Program-made: the position numbers and the translations under genes
Part shown: piece after piece, positions 11,912 to 22,648 of the stretch
How the letters are laid out: each line of letters opens with the position of its first letter
Numbering within the stretch: position 1 is the stretch's first letter
Origin: Rhytidiadelphus loreus
Taxonomy: Eukaryota > Streptophyta > Bryopsida > Hypnales > Hylocomiaceae
Assembly: GCA_947034895.1 (NCBI GenBank)
Contig: OX344762.1
Coordinates: forward strand, 34,948,760-35,012,759
DNA: 64,000 nt
Reading direction: 5' to 3'
The notes under the pieces: model-generated
Database searches by the model: none
Seen by the model: the letters and a program-made list of their open reading frames with translations, nothing else
Told to the model about the DNA's origin: nothing

Positions 11912-14900
11912 TCAGTGGGGTGACGCTGCCTCAGCTTGGACTTCAAAGAACTTCAAACCATCCACGGGCACTTCCCGCTCCACAACATGCTGCCTGTATT
12001 CGTTCACAGTGAAGGGCCGGTACTTGAGGGGCCGCTCTTTGGTGACCAGTTGTGGCGGCACTGTGAGCGGCACCGTGTTGTCTAATCCGTAGAAGTAGAT
12101 GGTGGAATATCGAGATCTGGTTGCGTTTAAAGCCACTCGGTGGGCTGGACTGTGCAGAATGCCGTTGGTGACCGCCTGTACCCGAAACAAAAACAACAAC
12201 AACAGCAACAAATTCACCACTTCAATAGGAAAAAAATTGCATAATATACTTGACAGGATCGGAGCTGCAAAATTTTATGATGCCTCGAGTTCAACTGCTA
12301 ATTAATTTCACGAGGAATCAGTTGATCTAATTCTCTGACATCTAGCCCCAAGTCCTCGATCTCACATCTTGAGTTTAGAAGTGTTCGGGACGAACTACAG
12401 AAGGCCATTCATTGTGGTTACTGTTAACTGCAATAGAAAAAATGGGGATTAGTACCATTATATACTAGAATCTTAAGTACCCGAATCATTCCTCTCACGA
12501 AAAACATTGCTTTCTTTGAAAGTAGTTACGCACTGAATATTTATGATTGTCTTCGTAATTGCAATGAAAGAAGGAACGTCTTAGGAAAGACTCGACACAA
12601 AAGGAGTTGAAAACTCTGATGAATGAATCCTGGTTCGACGATTCAAAGCCTAATTATGAGACACCAGAAAAGTCATTCACCACTAATTATCAATTGTTTC
12701 TCTGAAACAATTGTGTACTGAAAATGACTGATTGTTTTAGTGGAAACATGCATTTCAATGTTTTCTAGAACTGGAAAGACACTTCTTCGATTGTTGATGA
12801 GATAATTATACTAAAACGACATTACTATCGAAATGACACTTTCTTCAATGATTGACGAGATAACACTAAAATTACATTGTTTAAGTGCCATACATTTCAA
12901 TAGTTTTTCTTAGTACCCAAATGAGACGGATTCAAATGGTGATGACACGGATTCAAATGGGGTGATGCAAATCGAGGAGGTGACAGACCTGGAACGTGTC
13001 GCCGAGGTTGCAGACGAAGGTGGAATCATCCGGGCGGATGCCAATCCATTTTCCATCCTTGAGCACTTGCAAGCCGCCGACCTCGTCTTGGTAGAGGATG
13101 GACAGTATTTGCGGGTCCGTGTGGGCCGGGATGCCGAACACCTTGGCGGGGTCCGGGCAGGGCGGGTAGTGGTTCACCCGCGCGTTGCAGATGGCGTCGG
13201 GCGTCTCCAGCTTCGTATAAGTGTCCGGGCTCAGGCCCAGGCTCTCACTCAAGCATTCCACCATCAGCCGGGACAGCTCCCCCATGCTGCTGAAGTAGCT
13301 CGTGAAATCCGCTCTAAGCATGCATGGGTCACAGTTTTGGAAGTGAGGTAACGAAATTGAGGGATTTAAACTGAGCAATCTGATTGTGGAAAATGTAAAG
13401 TCAGGCGGACACGGTCGATCACACGTGGGTTCAAAAACTAGAATTATAGGAACACAAGAATGTTCTCACACGAGCCAGGCACTCAAAAGGGCTACTAAAC
13501 ATGAGGCCCAAGATTTCATGGTGTCAAATGACCAAATTGGTTGTGGAAAATGGAATTCAGACTGGGTCAAATTTCATATCACCGATATCAGTGAAGGACA
13601 TTGCACATGTTGGTCCAAAAATATTAGAAAATGAATCTCTAGAATGTTGAAGTTATTCAGAAAGGGCCAAATGTCACAAGAATTAGAAGTGCTGTAAAAA
13701 AATGAGTCCCGATTGGGGTTCAGTGCAAAATATGATTCATGTGATCCAGAGACGAGGATCCTAATCCTGAAACGTGATTGCATTTGATGACTAGAAGAGC
13801 TGTAATAGGCAGCGTGGGATTGCTTACATGAATTCCTGAGCAAACTCGGGGTCCTCGGACCAGACGAGTGTCACAAAGTTGCGGATTGCCTCCTCTTGAA
13901 CCTGCAACGTAATAAAAGCACAATCCCCAAATTATCTCAGCTTCAGAAAACGTACCCAACAATTCTCCCAAAATCATGATTGAAAAACATCTTCACAACG
14001 ACCTTAAACCGATCTAAAGCTATCATTTGTTAAGATTCCACTGTCTTGAGAATTTATTCGATTGTGGCCTTCTTCTGCAACGATACATTTGGATTCCTTT
14101 GGATTCCTTTTTCTTGGCTCATAGTTCATCGGTTCATCGTTACAAGGGGGTTCACGCAGCTCCTCAAGAATGTTACGAAACACAATCAGCTGAACTGACA
14201 TGGAAAAATCAGATGAGCAAACTAAGGGAGCAAATACATGGAATTACCAAGGGAGCTCACTTTTATGTGCATTGACTCCATCCACCATCGGTTCCGCCAT
14301 CCAACAGGAGATCCCCCTCTATAGCCAAACGCGAAGTTCGGCGCTTTCGTCATCAATTTCTTCTCCATGGACAAATCGAAAAACTTCTTCACATTCCGCT
14401 CAAATTTCTTCACCTGACACCCATCATTCGCAACCACCCATCGTTACAAGGGGAAGCATTCATACTCAGACCAAAGCACAATTGAAGTGTTATTAAGCTT
14501 ATAACAGCCCGATGTTGCTCTTACGGGTGGAGATCCCCTTTGGACGTACAATTCCATGACCACGACCATGACCATGACTCTGCAGGCTTTGGAAGGACTG
14601 GATACGTCAAGAATTCCAGATAAAAGGCTCCGATCCTAAACTGCGTTTTGCTATCTAATTTCGCATTTCCACTCGTCGTTTTCAACGTCCTGGGATTCTT
14701 CAGCTACAACCTCAAACGTCGTTGCAAAATGTTGCGAAAAACACGATCATATTGAAGCTGAGCTCGCGAAGAATACGAGAACAATATTCTCGAACGCCGA
14801 TGCTGATGCAGTTGCCTCTTACGGGTGGAGATCCCGTTTGAATGTACAATTCTATGACAATGAAAGCTTTGGATGGACCTGGTCTGGATACGTCGAAAAT

Positions 14901-15507
14901 TCCAAATCCAAGGCTCCTAAACTGCGTTTTGCTATCTAGTCTTGCGTTTTTCTCTCGTCTTTTCAACATCGTAGGGTTCTTAGGCTACAACCTCACATGT
15001 AGTTGCAAAACTTTGCAGAAAAACCCGTCAGATTGGAGCTGAGATCGCTAAGAATGTTAAACCATTGTCGAACATTCAATCCTCGTACAACGCTCGCAAA
15101 ACATTAGCATTTTCGTTTTGGAACCACGAGATTTGAGATATTACAACAGATTAGCTAGAAATATGTACCACTTCCAGCGCGATGCCGTGGTTTCGGATGT
15201 TGAAGAACCCCCACGTCTTGGCCGCGTCGAACATCAAGGCCCGATTAGCCTCCCGAGCTTGCCTGTCCGATCCAATCAAGGCGCCGACGTCGATCACGGG
15301 AAGCGCTTCGTCTTGCTCAAACACATTGTGCGGCACAGTGGGCTGCTCGGCCTCGGAAACCGCAAAGTCGTCCACCGTCATCTTCCCTTCCCACAAGGCT
15401 TGCATTGTGTACATCGGCGTCGCCGCAACTTCGTCGGCCACTTTCGCATGATCATGGCTATGGCTATGGCGATCCCCTTCGCCGTGAATCCCCTTCGTCG
15501 CCACCAT
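11912..15507 (-). CDS. 2-oxoglutarate/Fe(II) dioxygenase, gibberellin 2-oxidase-like, five exons
   Basis: Likely a soluble dioxygenase of the gibberellin-oxidase type, which hydroxylates a hormone-like substrate using Fe(II), 2-oxoglutarate and O2. Exons on the minus strand: 15507-15172, 14413-14261, 13901-13828, 13313-12989 and 12175-11912. Phases join cleanly to give 383 residues, a normal length. The exon 1 end is uncertain by 3 bases (15169 or 15172). The N-terminal dioxygenase domain covers about residues 68-110 (LPVIDVGAL). The catalytic core has the HTD pair (His252, Asp254), the distal iron-binding His308, and the 2-oxoglutarate-binding RYS at 318-320. RVNHYPPCP and HTDPQILSIL fit gibberellin 2-/3-oxidases best, but the substrate cannot be fixed. 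A His-rich stretch (residues 14-20) lies near the N-terminus. No frame break is seen. Confidence 0.88.
12690..12890. repeat. Hairpin and short tandem duplication in dioxygenase intron 4
   Basis: The near-perfect inverted repeat caattgtttc/gaaacaattg sits near 12690-12712. It is followed by two diverged copies of about 65 bp that begin gacacttcttc (about 12778) and gacactttctt (about 12836). All of this lies inside the intron spanning 12176-12988. Confidence 0.5.
14515..15100 (-). repeat. Tandem duplication inside dioxygenase intron 1
   Basis: Two copies of about 298 bp lie head to tail. For example, ttacgggtggagatccc occurs at 14521 and 14819, followed in each by matching text around ctaaactgcgttttgctatc. 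The duplication makes up most of the 758-bp first intron. Confidence 0.8.
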
Positions 15508-16903
15508 AACTTGTCCTCAGTCGACCTCACGCCAACAAGAAACAATTCCGCAGACACAAAGCTCCAGATCGACCGACTTCACTTCAGCAAAGGAAGGATC
15601 CCCAGATTTCGAGAAGCACACTGCATGTCCTGCCTGTACGCCTGAGGAAGAAATTGGAGTCAACTTTTATTTGATGAATGCTGGATGGCCAACAATGCAA
15701 AACTGTGGCTTCAGTTTCATGATGGGTGAAACTTTATGAGTTTCATGATGAGGGCAGGGTCAACAAAAAACAATTTTGAAATTGATCCCTCAATTTCTGG
15801 AAATTATTTTTTGTATCGAAAGAACGAATATTGCACAAGACAACATATTTCTATCTTTCAAAAAATTAATTATTAATTATTCAACAAAGAACATGCATTG
15901 GTCCTGTCCAGTGGGTACAACAGTCCAACATAACCAATCTATTCACTTGGCTATGTACTACTGTAGAATTTCAAACTGGCTAAAGAAATCGGTAAATGCT
16001 TGAAACCAAAAAAAAGTAGGACAGTACGCTGATATTTCAAAAACTCTTTGGTTATGTTTTTCGTTTTTGTTTTTTTCAAAATATTTTCATCGTTTCTAAT
16101 GATGACTGAGGGAATTGCTTGCTTGCTTTTTTGTTGCCTAGTTGTCCTGAGGTGAGGAGTGTGCCTGGGAGAGACTATTTCTGGGAGCGTTGACGTCAGT
16201 GAGTGGAGCTCACTGCCAAACAGCAAAACAAAAGGAGTGCTAATATTAACAGCCAGCCAGTCCTCGAATGGCATCGTGCCCTTGCGGATACCTGAAGTCG
16301 GTTCCACTTGCTCCTCAGGCCCAGTACAATCTGGGAGTTACAGTGCCACTCAATGCGATAGGCGGCGCTTGTTTCTTTTTCTTTCTTTTTTTTAACAAAT
16401 GTTCATTGCAAAGGGGCAAGGTACAAAGCCACCAGCCACAAGTGGCCTGGTACGTGGAAGCTAACGGCGGCGCTTGTTTCCAAGCTCTTCCGTGGTGCAT
16501 TGGATCACTTGACGCTCTGCTCCCCTCAGAATCTCGCACGTCTCGAACAAGGTATCTTCATCGTCATCACGGGTCAGTCTGGAACAACTGAAGGACTCTG
16601 ATGAGTTGGGGCGATCGTGGGGGCGTTTGATGCTGTCACAGTGGCGAATATCGGCACAAACATTCGAGTGGTTGTTGCTAGCTGACATTTCAAGCAATTT
16701 CACAAAACGGGATGTGCCATGGAAATCTCATGCACCAAGCCTCCTAGCTCGAATGAATCGCCTTCAAGCTGATCGATAGCGGAGGAGCTTCATCGGGCAA
16801 TCCTCGCTCGTAGGCATTATATATCCACATGACTGTGAGCTAGGCAAGTACAAACACTGTGTTTTGAAAACAAAGTGCATGATGGTTGAGGCCTTTGTAG
16901 ATT
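15508..16903. other. Upstream region of the dioxygenase gene
   Basis: This interval contains the 5' side of the minus-strand dioxygenase gene. Two copies of ggcggcgcttgtttc sit at about 16365 and 16465 in direct orientation. Short frames on both strands near 16260-16700 have no family resemblance. No gene is called. Confidence 0.3.
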
Positions 16904-17251
16904 TCATGCATCTGTCGCTCGCCATTTGTTGGTGAAAGATTCATACACATACGCAGTTGTACGTTCCTTGCTTGTTGTTTGTTGGACAAGAACATCTTGA
17001 CACGAATGATCCACAACAGACACAATTATGTTGTAAGGATCAAGAGGTTGAACACTAATTGCACGTGGGTTCGGAAGGCTCCTCCGTGTTTTGGCGATGG
17101 GGTCAAAGATGGAGAAAGAGAAACAATCCATACCCTGCACGGAGGTCAAGTGAGAAACAAGGTTGTTGTCCATCACCAAGGGTTTAGTCTCCATCGCACT
17201 CCCACAACCACAAACGTAAAGGAGTGTCATCGCTGTACAGTACATCCACAT
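16904..17251 (-). pseudogene. F-box/kelch-like protein fragment
   Basis: A 115-codon open frame resembles the C-terminal part of plant F-box proteins. It has a FSIFDPIAKTRRSLPNP stretch (the common pattern of a noun-like phrase followed by W/R-x-LP-P) and later VYESFTNKWR, comparable to VYDSVENRWS in the intact F-box protein at 59630. No F-box domain or continuing frame is found upstream, so it is a truncated copy or one exon of a decayed gene. If ever complete, it would have been a substrate receptor of an SCF ubiquitin ligase. Confidence 0.5.
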
Positions 17252-17490
17252 CGAATAGATGGGAAGGTAGAACTGCCCATTACCATACAGATTTGCTCTC
17301 TAGGTATTTTAGAGAAGCTATTTCTGAGTTCCCACATTTTTCAGAGATTGGAAAGTTTGAAAGAAGTCATTTGCAAAACGAATGAAGAAATTCTGATTTT
17401 TCAAAGGTGAAATGTTAAAGCATGAGTAGACCCTAACTTGTTAAAGTGTGGGCTGACGTGTCCGTTTTTCAAGTGCATTGCCATTATGAC

Positions 17491-17768
17491 TAAGGTGGGT
17501 ACACCCAAAACCGTCACTTTTTACTACTGATCCTAGTTGCTATTATGAAACTGGTCAAATTATCGCATATTCATGTTGGCAAGTGAAAGGAGGTTCCAAC
17601 GCACCAAAGAACGCCACATTTGGATATTGTATGCAAAAGTTATTTTAAGGGTCAAAGTTCGTTTCTGAAAGCGCTCCATCCAAATAGGTACATAACTGAA
17701 ATTCGAAATGTACAAACCTTCTAGATGGCGCTTTAAGGTCAGGTGCCATTTAACAACATACTACCTTA
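17491..17768 (-). mobile_element. Small TAAGGT-ended repeat element, copy 1
   Basis: A 278-bp stretch is nearly the exact reverse complement of 31699-31974. Both copies start or end with taaggt(g/a)g and its complement, compatible with AGGT...ACCT termini flanked by a TA duplication. It has no coding frame. Its core also resembles two stretches in the RPT4 introns. Confidence 0.75.
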
Positions 17769-19331
17769 TAGGTTGGTAAGATTATGGTAATGGGTAGATC
17801 ATTGATGCAAATGGGATGATTCCCTAGGTGTCGGAATTGTGGATGATGGTAATGGGTAGTTCTACCTTATGTCAAGTGTGCAACTTGGCACCACTAGTTT
17901 TCACTCCTCAACCAAATTAACATCTTAATTTCCTCAGTATGAATAAAGAGGCTTTGTTTCTCCTATTTTGATTGGGAGAGGTTTTTGAAAGGTTGATTTG
18001 TCCATGACCTCATTCCAAGCCTTGCATTGAGCACAAATCAAGGATTGATAAGAAGGAAAGCATGTGCTCCATGATCCCCATCAAAAGATTGTTCCAAATC
18101 ATTTTACAGGCCATTCTTCAAATCGAGGGTTGCGCACAGGAGTGTCAACCCATGAGCCTGGAATACTACACACCTATATTATAGGTGTATATACTATAAA
18201 AATTGTCTATGATTATAAGGTGTATATATTATTAATACCCATAATAATTATTATAGGTGTTTATGATATATACACCATGTATAATGTGTGGTATCTATAT
18301 TGTAAGCACCTATATTGTAGGCTCAATGCTCACAAGCTCATATTCTTGGGCTCACATACTAGCACCTTTGTCTTCGAATCCATGATCATGGTATTCTTCA
18401 CTATATCAAAACTATCAAATATCAATTGTGTGAATGAATGTTTCTAAAGTCACACTTTTTTATAAACGATCAATCATTTATTTTTCAATGGAAGAACGGT
18501 CAAAAGATAAATTCATATAGATCACTTTAGTTAGTCATTTCCTTTTGAACAATGAAATAACAACTTAAAATATAAATCTTGTAATTTACATTAAAAAAAT
18601 CAAAAATAAAGAAAATAAAAGAAGTTGATTGGAAATTGTATTAGCATGATGTCTCCCAAATAGCATAAAAATATAGAACTTACTTCAATTGAAGACTCCC
18701 AATTCTTTTCAATGATGTATCATATATTTTTAAAAGAACAAATGATTTGGTGTCTAACCCCTTACCTTTTAAATGTTGTGTGTCTCTCTAATTACAAAGT
18801 TCTTCTTTTTGATACAAGAAGTTTGCAAAAATACATTAGAAGGCAAGTGTAGCAATCAACCCCAATTACAAACACACTAGTAAGTGCATAAATCCCTAAA
18901 TTCCTAAATTCTAAATCCTAGCCCTAGGCTTGTAAGATGCAATTATCTAATTCCACACAAACATACTAATGCACAAACATAGAGGCTGATAAGCTACAAC
19001 CCTCTAATTTACTTCACACACATACTAATAGATAGTTATAGAGTTGAAAAGTTGTGAGGCACTTGCGGCCTCATTTCAATGGCTTTTGGCCTTAGGCACA
19101 CTCATGAGGTTGTCATGATTGAGTTCAAACCCGGGCGTTGGCAAGGTTCAATAATTCTTTTGTTGTCATATAGGGATTTCAAAATTTCGTGAAGAAAGGA
19201 ACATGTTAGTTCCTTATTATAGGGTATATCTCCTAACTAAGGCATCAAGGATGGAATTCCCCATCTAAGTTCATGAGGCCATTCTCAATGGACATTTCAT
19301 TCACTAATGAATCTTTTAGAATATAGTTACC
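17769..19331. other. AT-rich stretch without a gene
   Basis: No gene is seen. The part at 18170-18330 is a run of ataggtgtatatactat-like words on both strands, a simple AT-rich repeat. Confidence 0.35.
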
Positions 19332-19384
19332 CTTCTTCTTCTTCTTCTTCTTCTTCTTCTTCTTCTTCTTCTTCTTCTTCTTCT
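19332..19384 (+). repeat. (CTT)n microsatellite at the retroelement edge
   Basis: About 17 uninterrupted CTT units directly precede terminal repeat A. Shorter CTT runs sit at the start of repeat B (about 24950) and at the B/C junction (about 26178), so this trinucleotide marks each unit boundary. Confidence 0.95.
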
Positions 19385-20605
19385 TTAGCCTTTGAACAAT
19401 TCTAGTTCATAAATTTTAATCCATTCAATGGCTAAATTATGTGAAGTAGGCCCTTTTTTACCTGATTTAATTATTTTTCCTAGGTTGTAAAATCCCACAT
19501 TTTTGTGGAAGATCAAGGAAATTTAAAGACATCAATTTTTGCCTTTTAGTTTTTAATAAAACTCCCGTTTTGTTCACATTTCTTTTTCATTTCTTTAAAT
19601 TTTAAATTTTAAAACCCCACATGGTCTATGGTTACCAAAATAATGCTTCTATTTTAAATTCCATAACCACACCAGGCATTCAAAAATATTTTAGAAACCC
19701 AAATACATGGGTCACATATATCTAATTGTGCCAAGGTTTTTTTAAATCCATTAAACATCTATTACTAGATGTGTTTACCTAAAAAGGTATTTGGATTCTT
19801 TTAAATTAACTAGCCTGTTTTGTGGAACAAACCACCAACCCACCCACTAAGGGTGATTTTTTCTAAGTGACCTAAATACCACTACATGTGGCCTAATAAT
19901 TAAGTCTGGCTACCACTTTATGACCACTCCTATGAAACTTCCCTCCCAAATTCAAATTAGTGAGTTTGCATATAGTGGCTTCTTTGCCCTTGTGTTTCAT
20001 CTCTCACTGTGGCGGTTGAGTTTTGGTGGCATAGTGTTTTTGTTGTGGGCGTCTCTTCAACTTCAAGTGTTTGTAACTCACGGGAATGGCAAAGGTCTTT
20101 GGGATTTTTATACTTGGCTTAGGATCTTGCTTTACTCACCAAGTTTGCTCTTTGATTTGCAATGTTTTGCTCTTATTCATGGTTTTTGTTGACCTGCGAC
20201 ATAGATAACAATTGGCCTTCAACTGCAGACACCTGTTACAACCTCACTAACACAACATTGGTTTGTTGTGTGCATTGGGATGGGTACAGATGAGGCTGAG
20301 CCTTCAGGTCTACAAGTTCCTTTTTTGGATCACTTGGAGCATATTCTTTTACAAGCAATGGGACATCTTGTCATCTTTTTTAGTCACATAGATATTTTTG
20401 ATGCACAAACACTTGAGAAGACATGTGTAGGATTTTACCATTGTACCAAAATTCTAAAAAGTGTCCTATCCTGACACTGTTTTGGTTTTGCTTGAGATTG
20501 TTATGGTCTATTATGTATACTGTTTTGATTCATTTTTTGGCAACAAAGTTAGGTTTTGAAAAGATGAGGCCCTGTTACAAGGATGTTCAGTCTTAGTCTC
20601 TTCTT
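19383..20605 (+). repeat. LTR-like direct terminal repeat A of the retroelement
   Basis: About 1.22 kb that matches 24962-26184 with only scattered differences. Short frames encoded in the two copies (for example at 19920 and 25498) are identical, so the copies separated recently. There is no TG...CA boundary as in LTR retrotransposons. The unit starts ctttagcctttgaacaa and ends near gatgttcagtcttag. This arrangement fits the pseudo-LTRs reported for Penelope-like elements. Confidence 0.8.
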
Positions 20606-20628
20606 TTGATTCAATCCATACAGGGGTG

Positions 20629-20716
20629 GTGAGCTCCTGTCTTCACCTTTACTTTACCTAATATTTAGCCATGTATGAATCTAATACTGGTTTATTCTAT
20701 TTTTTACTGCTTATAG
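20629..20716 (+). other. Possible spliceosomal intron before ORF1
   Basis: The donor ggtgagctcc at 20628-20637 and the acceptor ttactgcttatag ending at 20716 bracket 88 bases. ORF1 opens exactly after the acceptor, whose tag is an in-frame stop. A plausible branch sequence (tctaat) lies upstream of the acceptor. Intron retention is known in Penelope-like elements, but here it is inferred only from the sites. Confidence 0.4.
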
Positions 20717-22304
20717 GAACCTCAAAATGGGTGGTTACCAGATCTTGCATCCCTGGGATACACTGATCCGTTACCAGCACCCTCTCCCGCGGTACAGTCA
20801 GTTCTTTCGACAATTGCCGAACAAGAGATCCACTCCTTTATCCAGTCTGCCGATAACACTGCACTCTTGGATCGTGACGAAGACGGTGAGCATGCACCGC
20901 TCCTGATCACAACTCTCGACTTATCACATTGGACTGCTATCATGATGGCCGCTATAGTTAACAAAGACAAGGGTCTGGAGCGCCTGCAAGAGGCGCAACA
21001 AGCACTGGGACAACTCCTTGAATGTGACGAACTGGAGTTTGTAGAAGCGGCAGGGAATACTAGAAGAGTCGAAAGCGCTTTGCGAGCTGCCAATCCTCAC
21101 GAGGAATGGGCCGATGCCGCACCTGCGGTGGACCTCACGGCAACAGACTCCGCACCACAAAACACGCTGCATCCTCTACTGGCCAAGATCAACATCGCTC
21201 CTGCACACAAGGCAGCCATCGAGGATTTATCAGACTCTATCCAGACAACACAATCCGAGAAGGAGCTATCCACACTTGACGCAGTTGGGAACACTATAAG
21301 AAAACATGGTAAAAAAAAAACCCACTTGATTTTTGAGTGTGGTTCTTTTGGTCACGTTTTTGCACAGGAAATTTTGCAGTAAAACTCAACTTCATTTGCA
21401 GTTTCCCACTGCAATTTTTGGAATTAGGAAACGTATAATATACCATTGGAAAGGCATTAAATTGCAAATGAAGTTGAGTTTTACTGCAAAATTTCCTGCG
21501 CAAAAACGTGACCAAAAGAACCACACTCAATAATCGAGTGGGGTTTTTTTTTACCATGTTTTCTTATAGTGGAAGGGCCCATCGATACCATTTCTTCTGC
21601 CTCGCGCAGTGGAAGATCAGCTATCTGCCAGGGCTCACCGCACATGGTGCTTATCCAACATCAATTTACTCGCCCCAATCACAGTCCATATGTGGAAACT
21701 ATGGTCCGATCTTTCTGATCAGGAAGTGAAGAGCTGCGAAGATAAGGCACTAAGTTGTACAGGTCTTCACGAAAAACCAGTCGAACTGGTTAACGCATTT
21801 CCTATTGCGTTATACGACCATCATAAATGTACAACGACAGCTATCAACGTTCACGTGAAGCTGGATGTTCTCACCTGTGCGCCTCGGAATCCCAAGTTCA
21901 CTTCACAAATGTGGAACTGCCAGCGTCCATACATTCGCTGCAAATGTAATCAGAACGCAAAATCTAGATGCAAAGGTAACATGCTCTGGTTTGATCATAG
22001 CATTTGGTTTATGATTAACAATTTGTCTCGGTTTTTCCCTGATACTACTTATCCATCTCTACCGTCAAAATATGGAGCCTTTCTTACATGGATGAAGAGC
22101 GCTACAAGGTTTGCGGTGAAAACCCAAATCACGTTCATTGCAGTTCGCAGGCTCATGGAGACAGCAGCTCTCGAGTTCGCTACTGACCCCACACAGAGAC
22201 TTTTGACGAAACATTTCGAGGCACTAGGAGCACGAAAGGTTGAAAGACTTTTTAAACCTGCATCCTTCTCAGTTGAGATTGCTCCGACTCCGCCCCAAAA
22301 ATGA
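20717..22304 (+). pseudogene. Retroelement ORF1, interrupted by a MITE
   Basis: The frame is open from 20717 to the MITE at 21292 and resumes after 21574 to a TGA at 22302-22304. The MITE plus its 3-bp duplication is 283 bases, which explains exactly why the second piece lies in a different frame. Without it ORF1 would be about 435 codons. The first half is acidic and helical in composition. The second half has a Cys-rich patch (CKCNQNAKSRCKGN, near 21950-21980) that may bind zinc. No known domain is recognised. It is probably a nucleic-acid-binding accessory protein of the element. Confidence 0.6.
21292..21571. mobile_element. CACTA-type foldback MITE nested in ORF1, 280 bp
   Basis: It starts cactataagaaaacatgg and ends with the inverted match ccatgttttcttatagtg. 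The 3-bp target duplication gaa lies at 21289-21291 and 21572-21574. The two arms are nearly identical inverted copies of about 107 bases around a 65-base centre, so a transcript through it would fold into a long hairpin. There is no coding capacity. The ends match the MITE at 11472. Confidence 0.92.
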
Positions 22305-22628
22305 CGCAAGTTGAACATGAATGTAACCGCCAGCGAAGCTCCAGCAGTCCAACGGACACCTCCAACCTTCCAGAACCGCACTGGTGGACGGGGCTCAGGT
22401 AGAGCCAGCGGAGGCCGGGGCAACTATAACCGCAACTACAAATCCCCAGGAGGCTTCCAATTTTTTGGAGGCAATCAACGTCGTCATGATCAGTCCCCTA
22501 GTCATTCAGGTAGATCTGAGTTCCTTCGGATCAAGAATACCCCGTCATCTACAAATCAAGCCGATAACAGACCCAAGCCCCGTGCTGCTACCTTCCAAGG
22601 GAGAATTTTGAATTGGGATAACATGTAG
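22305..22628 (+). CDS. Gly/Arg/Asn-rich segment following ORF1 in the same frame
   Basis: It continues the ORF1 frame after the TGA at 22302 and ends at the TAG at 22626-22628. An ATG at 22317 is available. The centre has an RGG-like stretch (TGGRGSGRASGGRGNYNRN), a composition typical of RNA-binding tails. Either the TGA is a late mutation or recoding stop and this is the ORF1 C-terminus, or it is a separate small protein. I favour the C-terminal tail of ORF1. Confidence 0.5.
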   Translation, partial: RKLNMNVTASEAPAVQRTPPTFQNRTGGRGSGRASGGRGNYNRNYKSPGGFQFFGGNQRRHDQSPSHSGRSEFLRIKNTPSSTNQADNRPKPRAATFQGRILNWDNM

Positions 22629-22648
22629 AGGTCTTACAAGTTAATTTT

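Noticed and set aside
12962..13351. 129-codon plus-strand frame
   Set aside because: Antisense shadow of dioxygenase exon 4.
15118..15645. 175-codon plus-strand frame
   Set aside because: It is the antisense shadow of dioxygenase exon 1, which has clear family motifs.
19920..20474. Open frames of 90 and 68 codons repeated identically at 25498-26052
   Set aside because: The identity follows from the recent terminal-repeat copies. The frames are not kept in diverged copy C and show no family resemblance.
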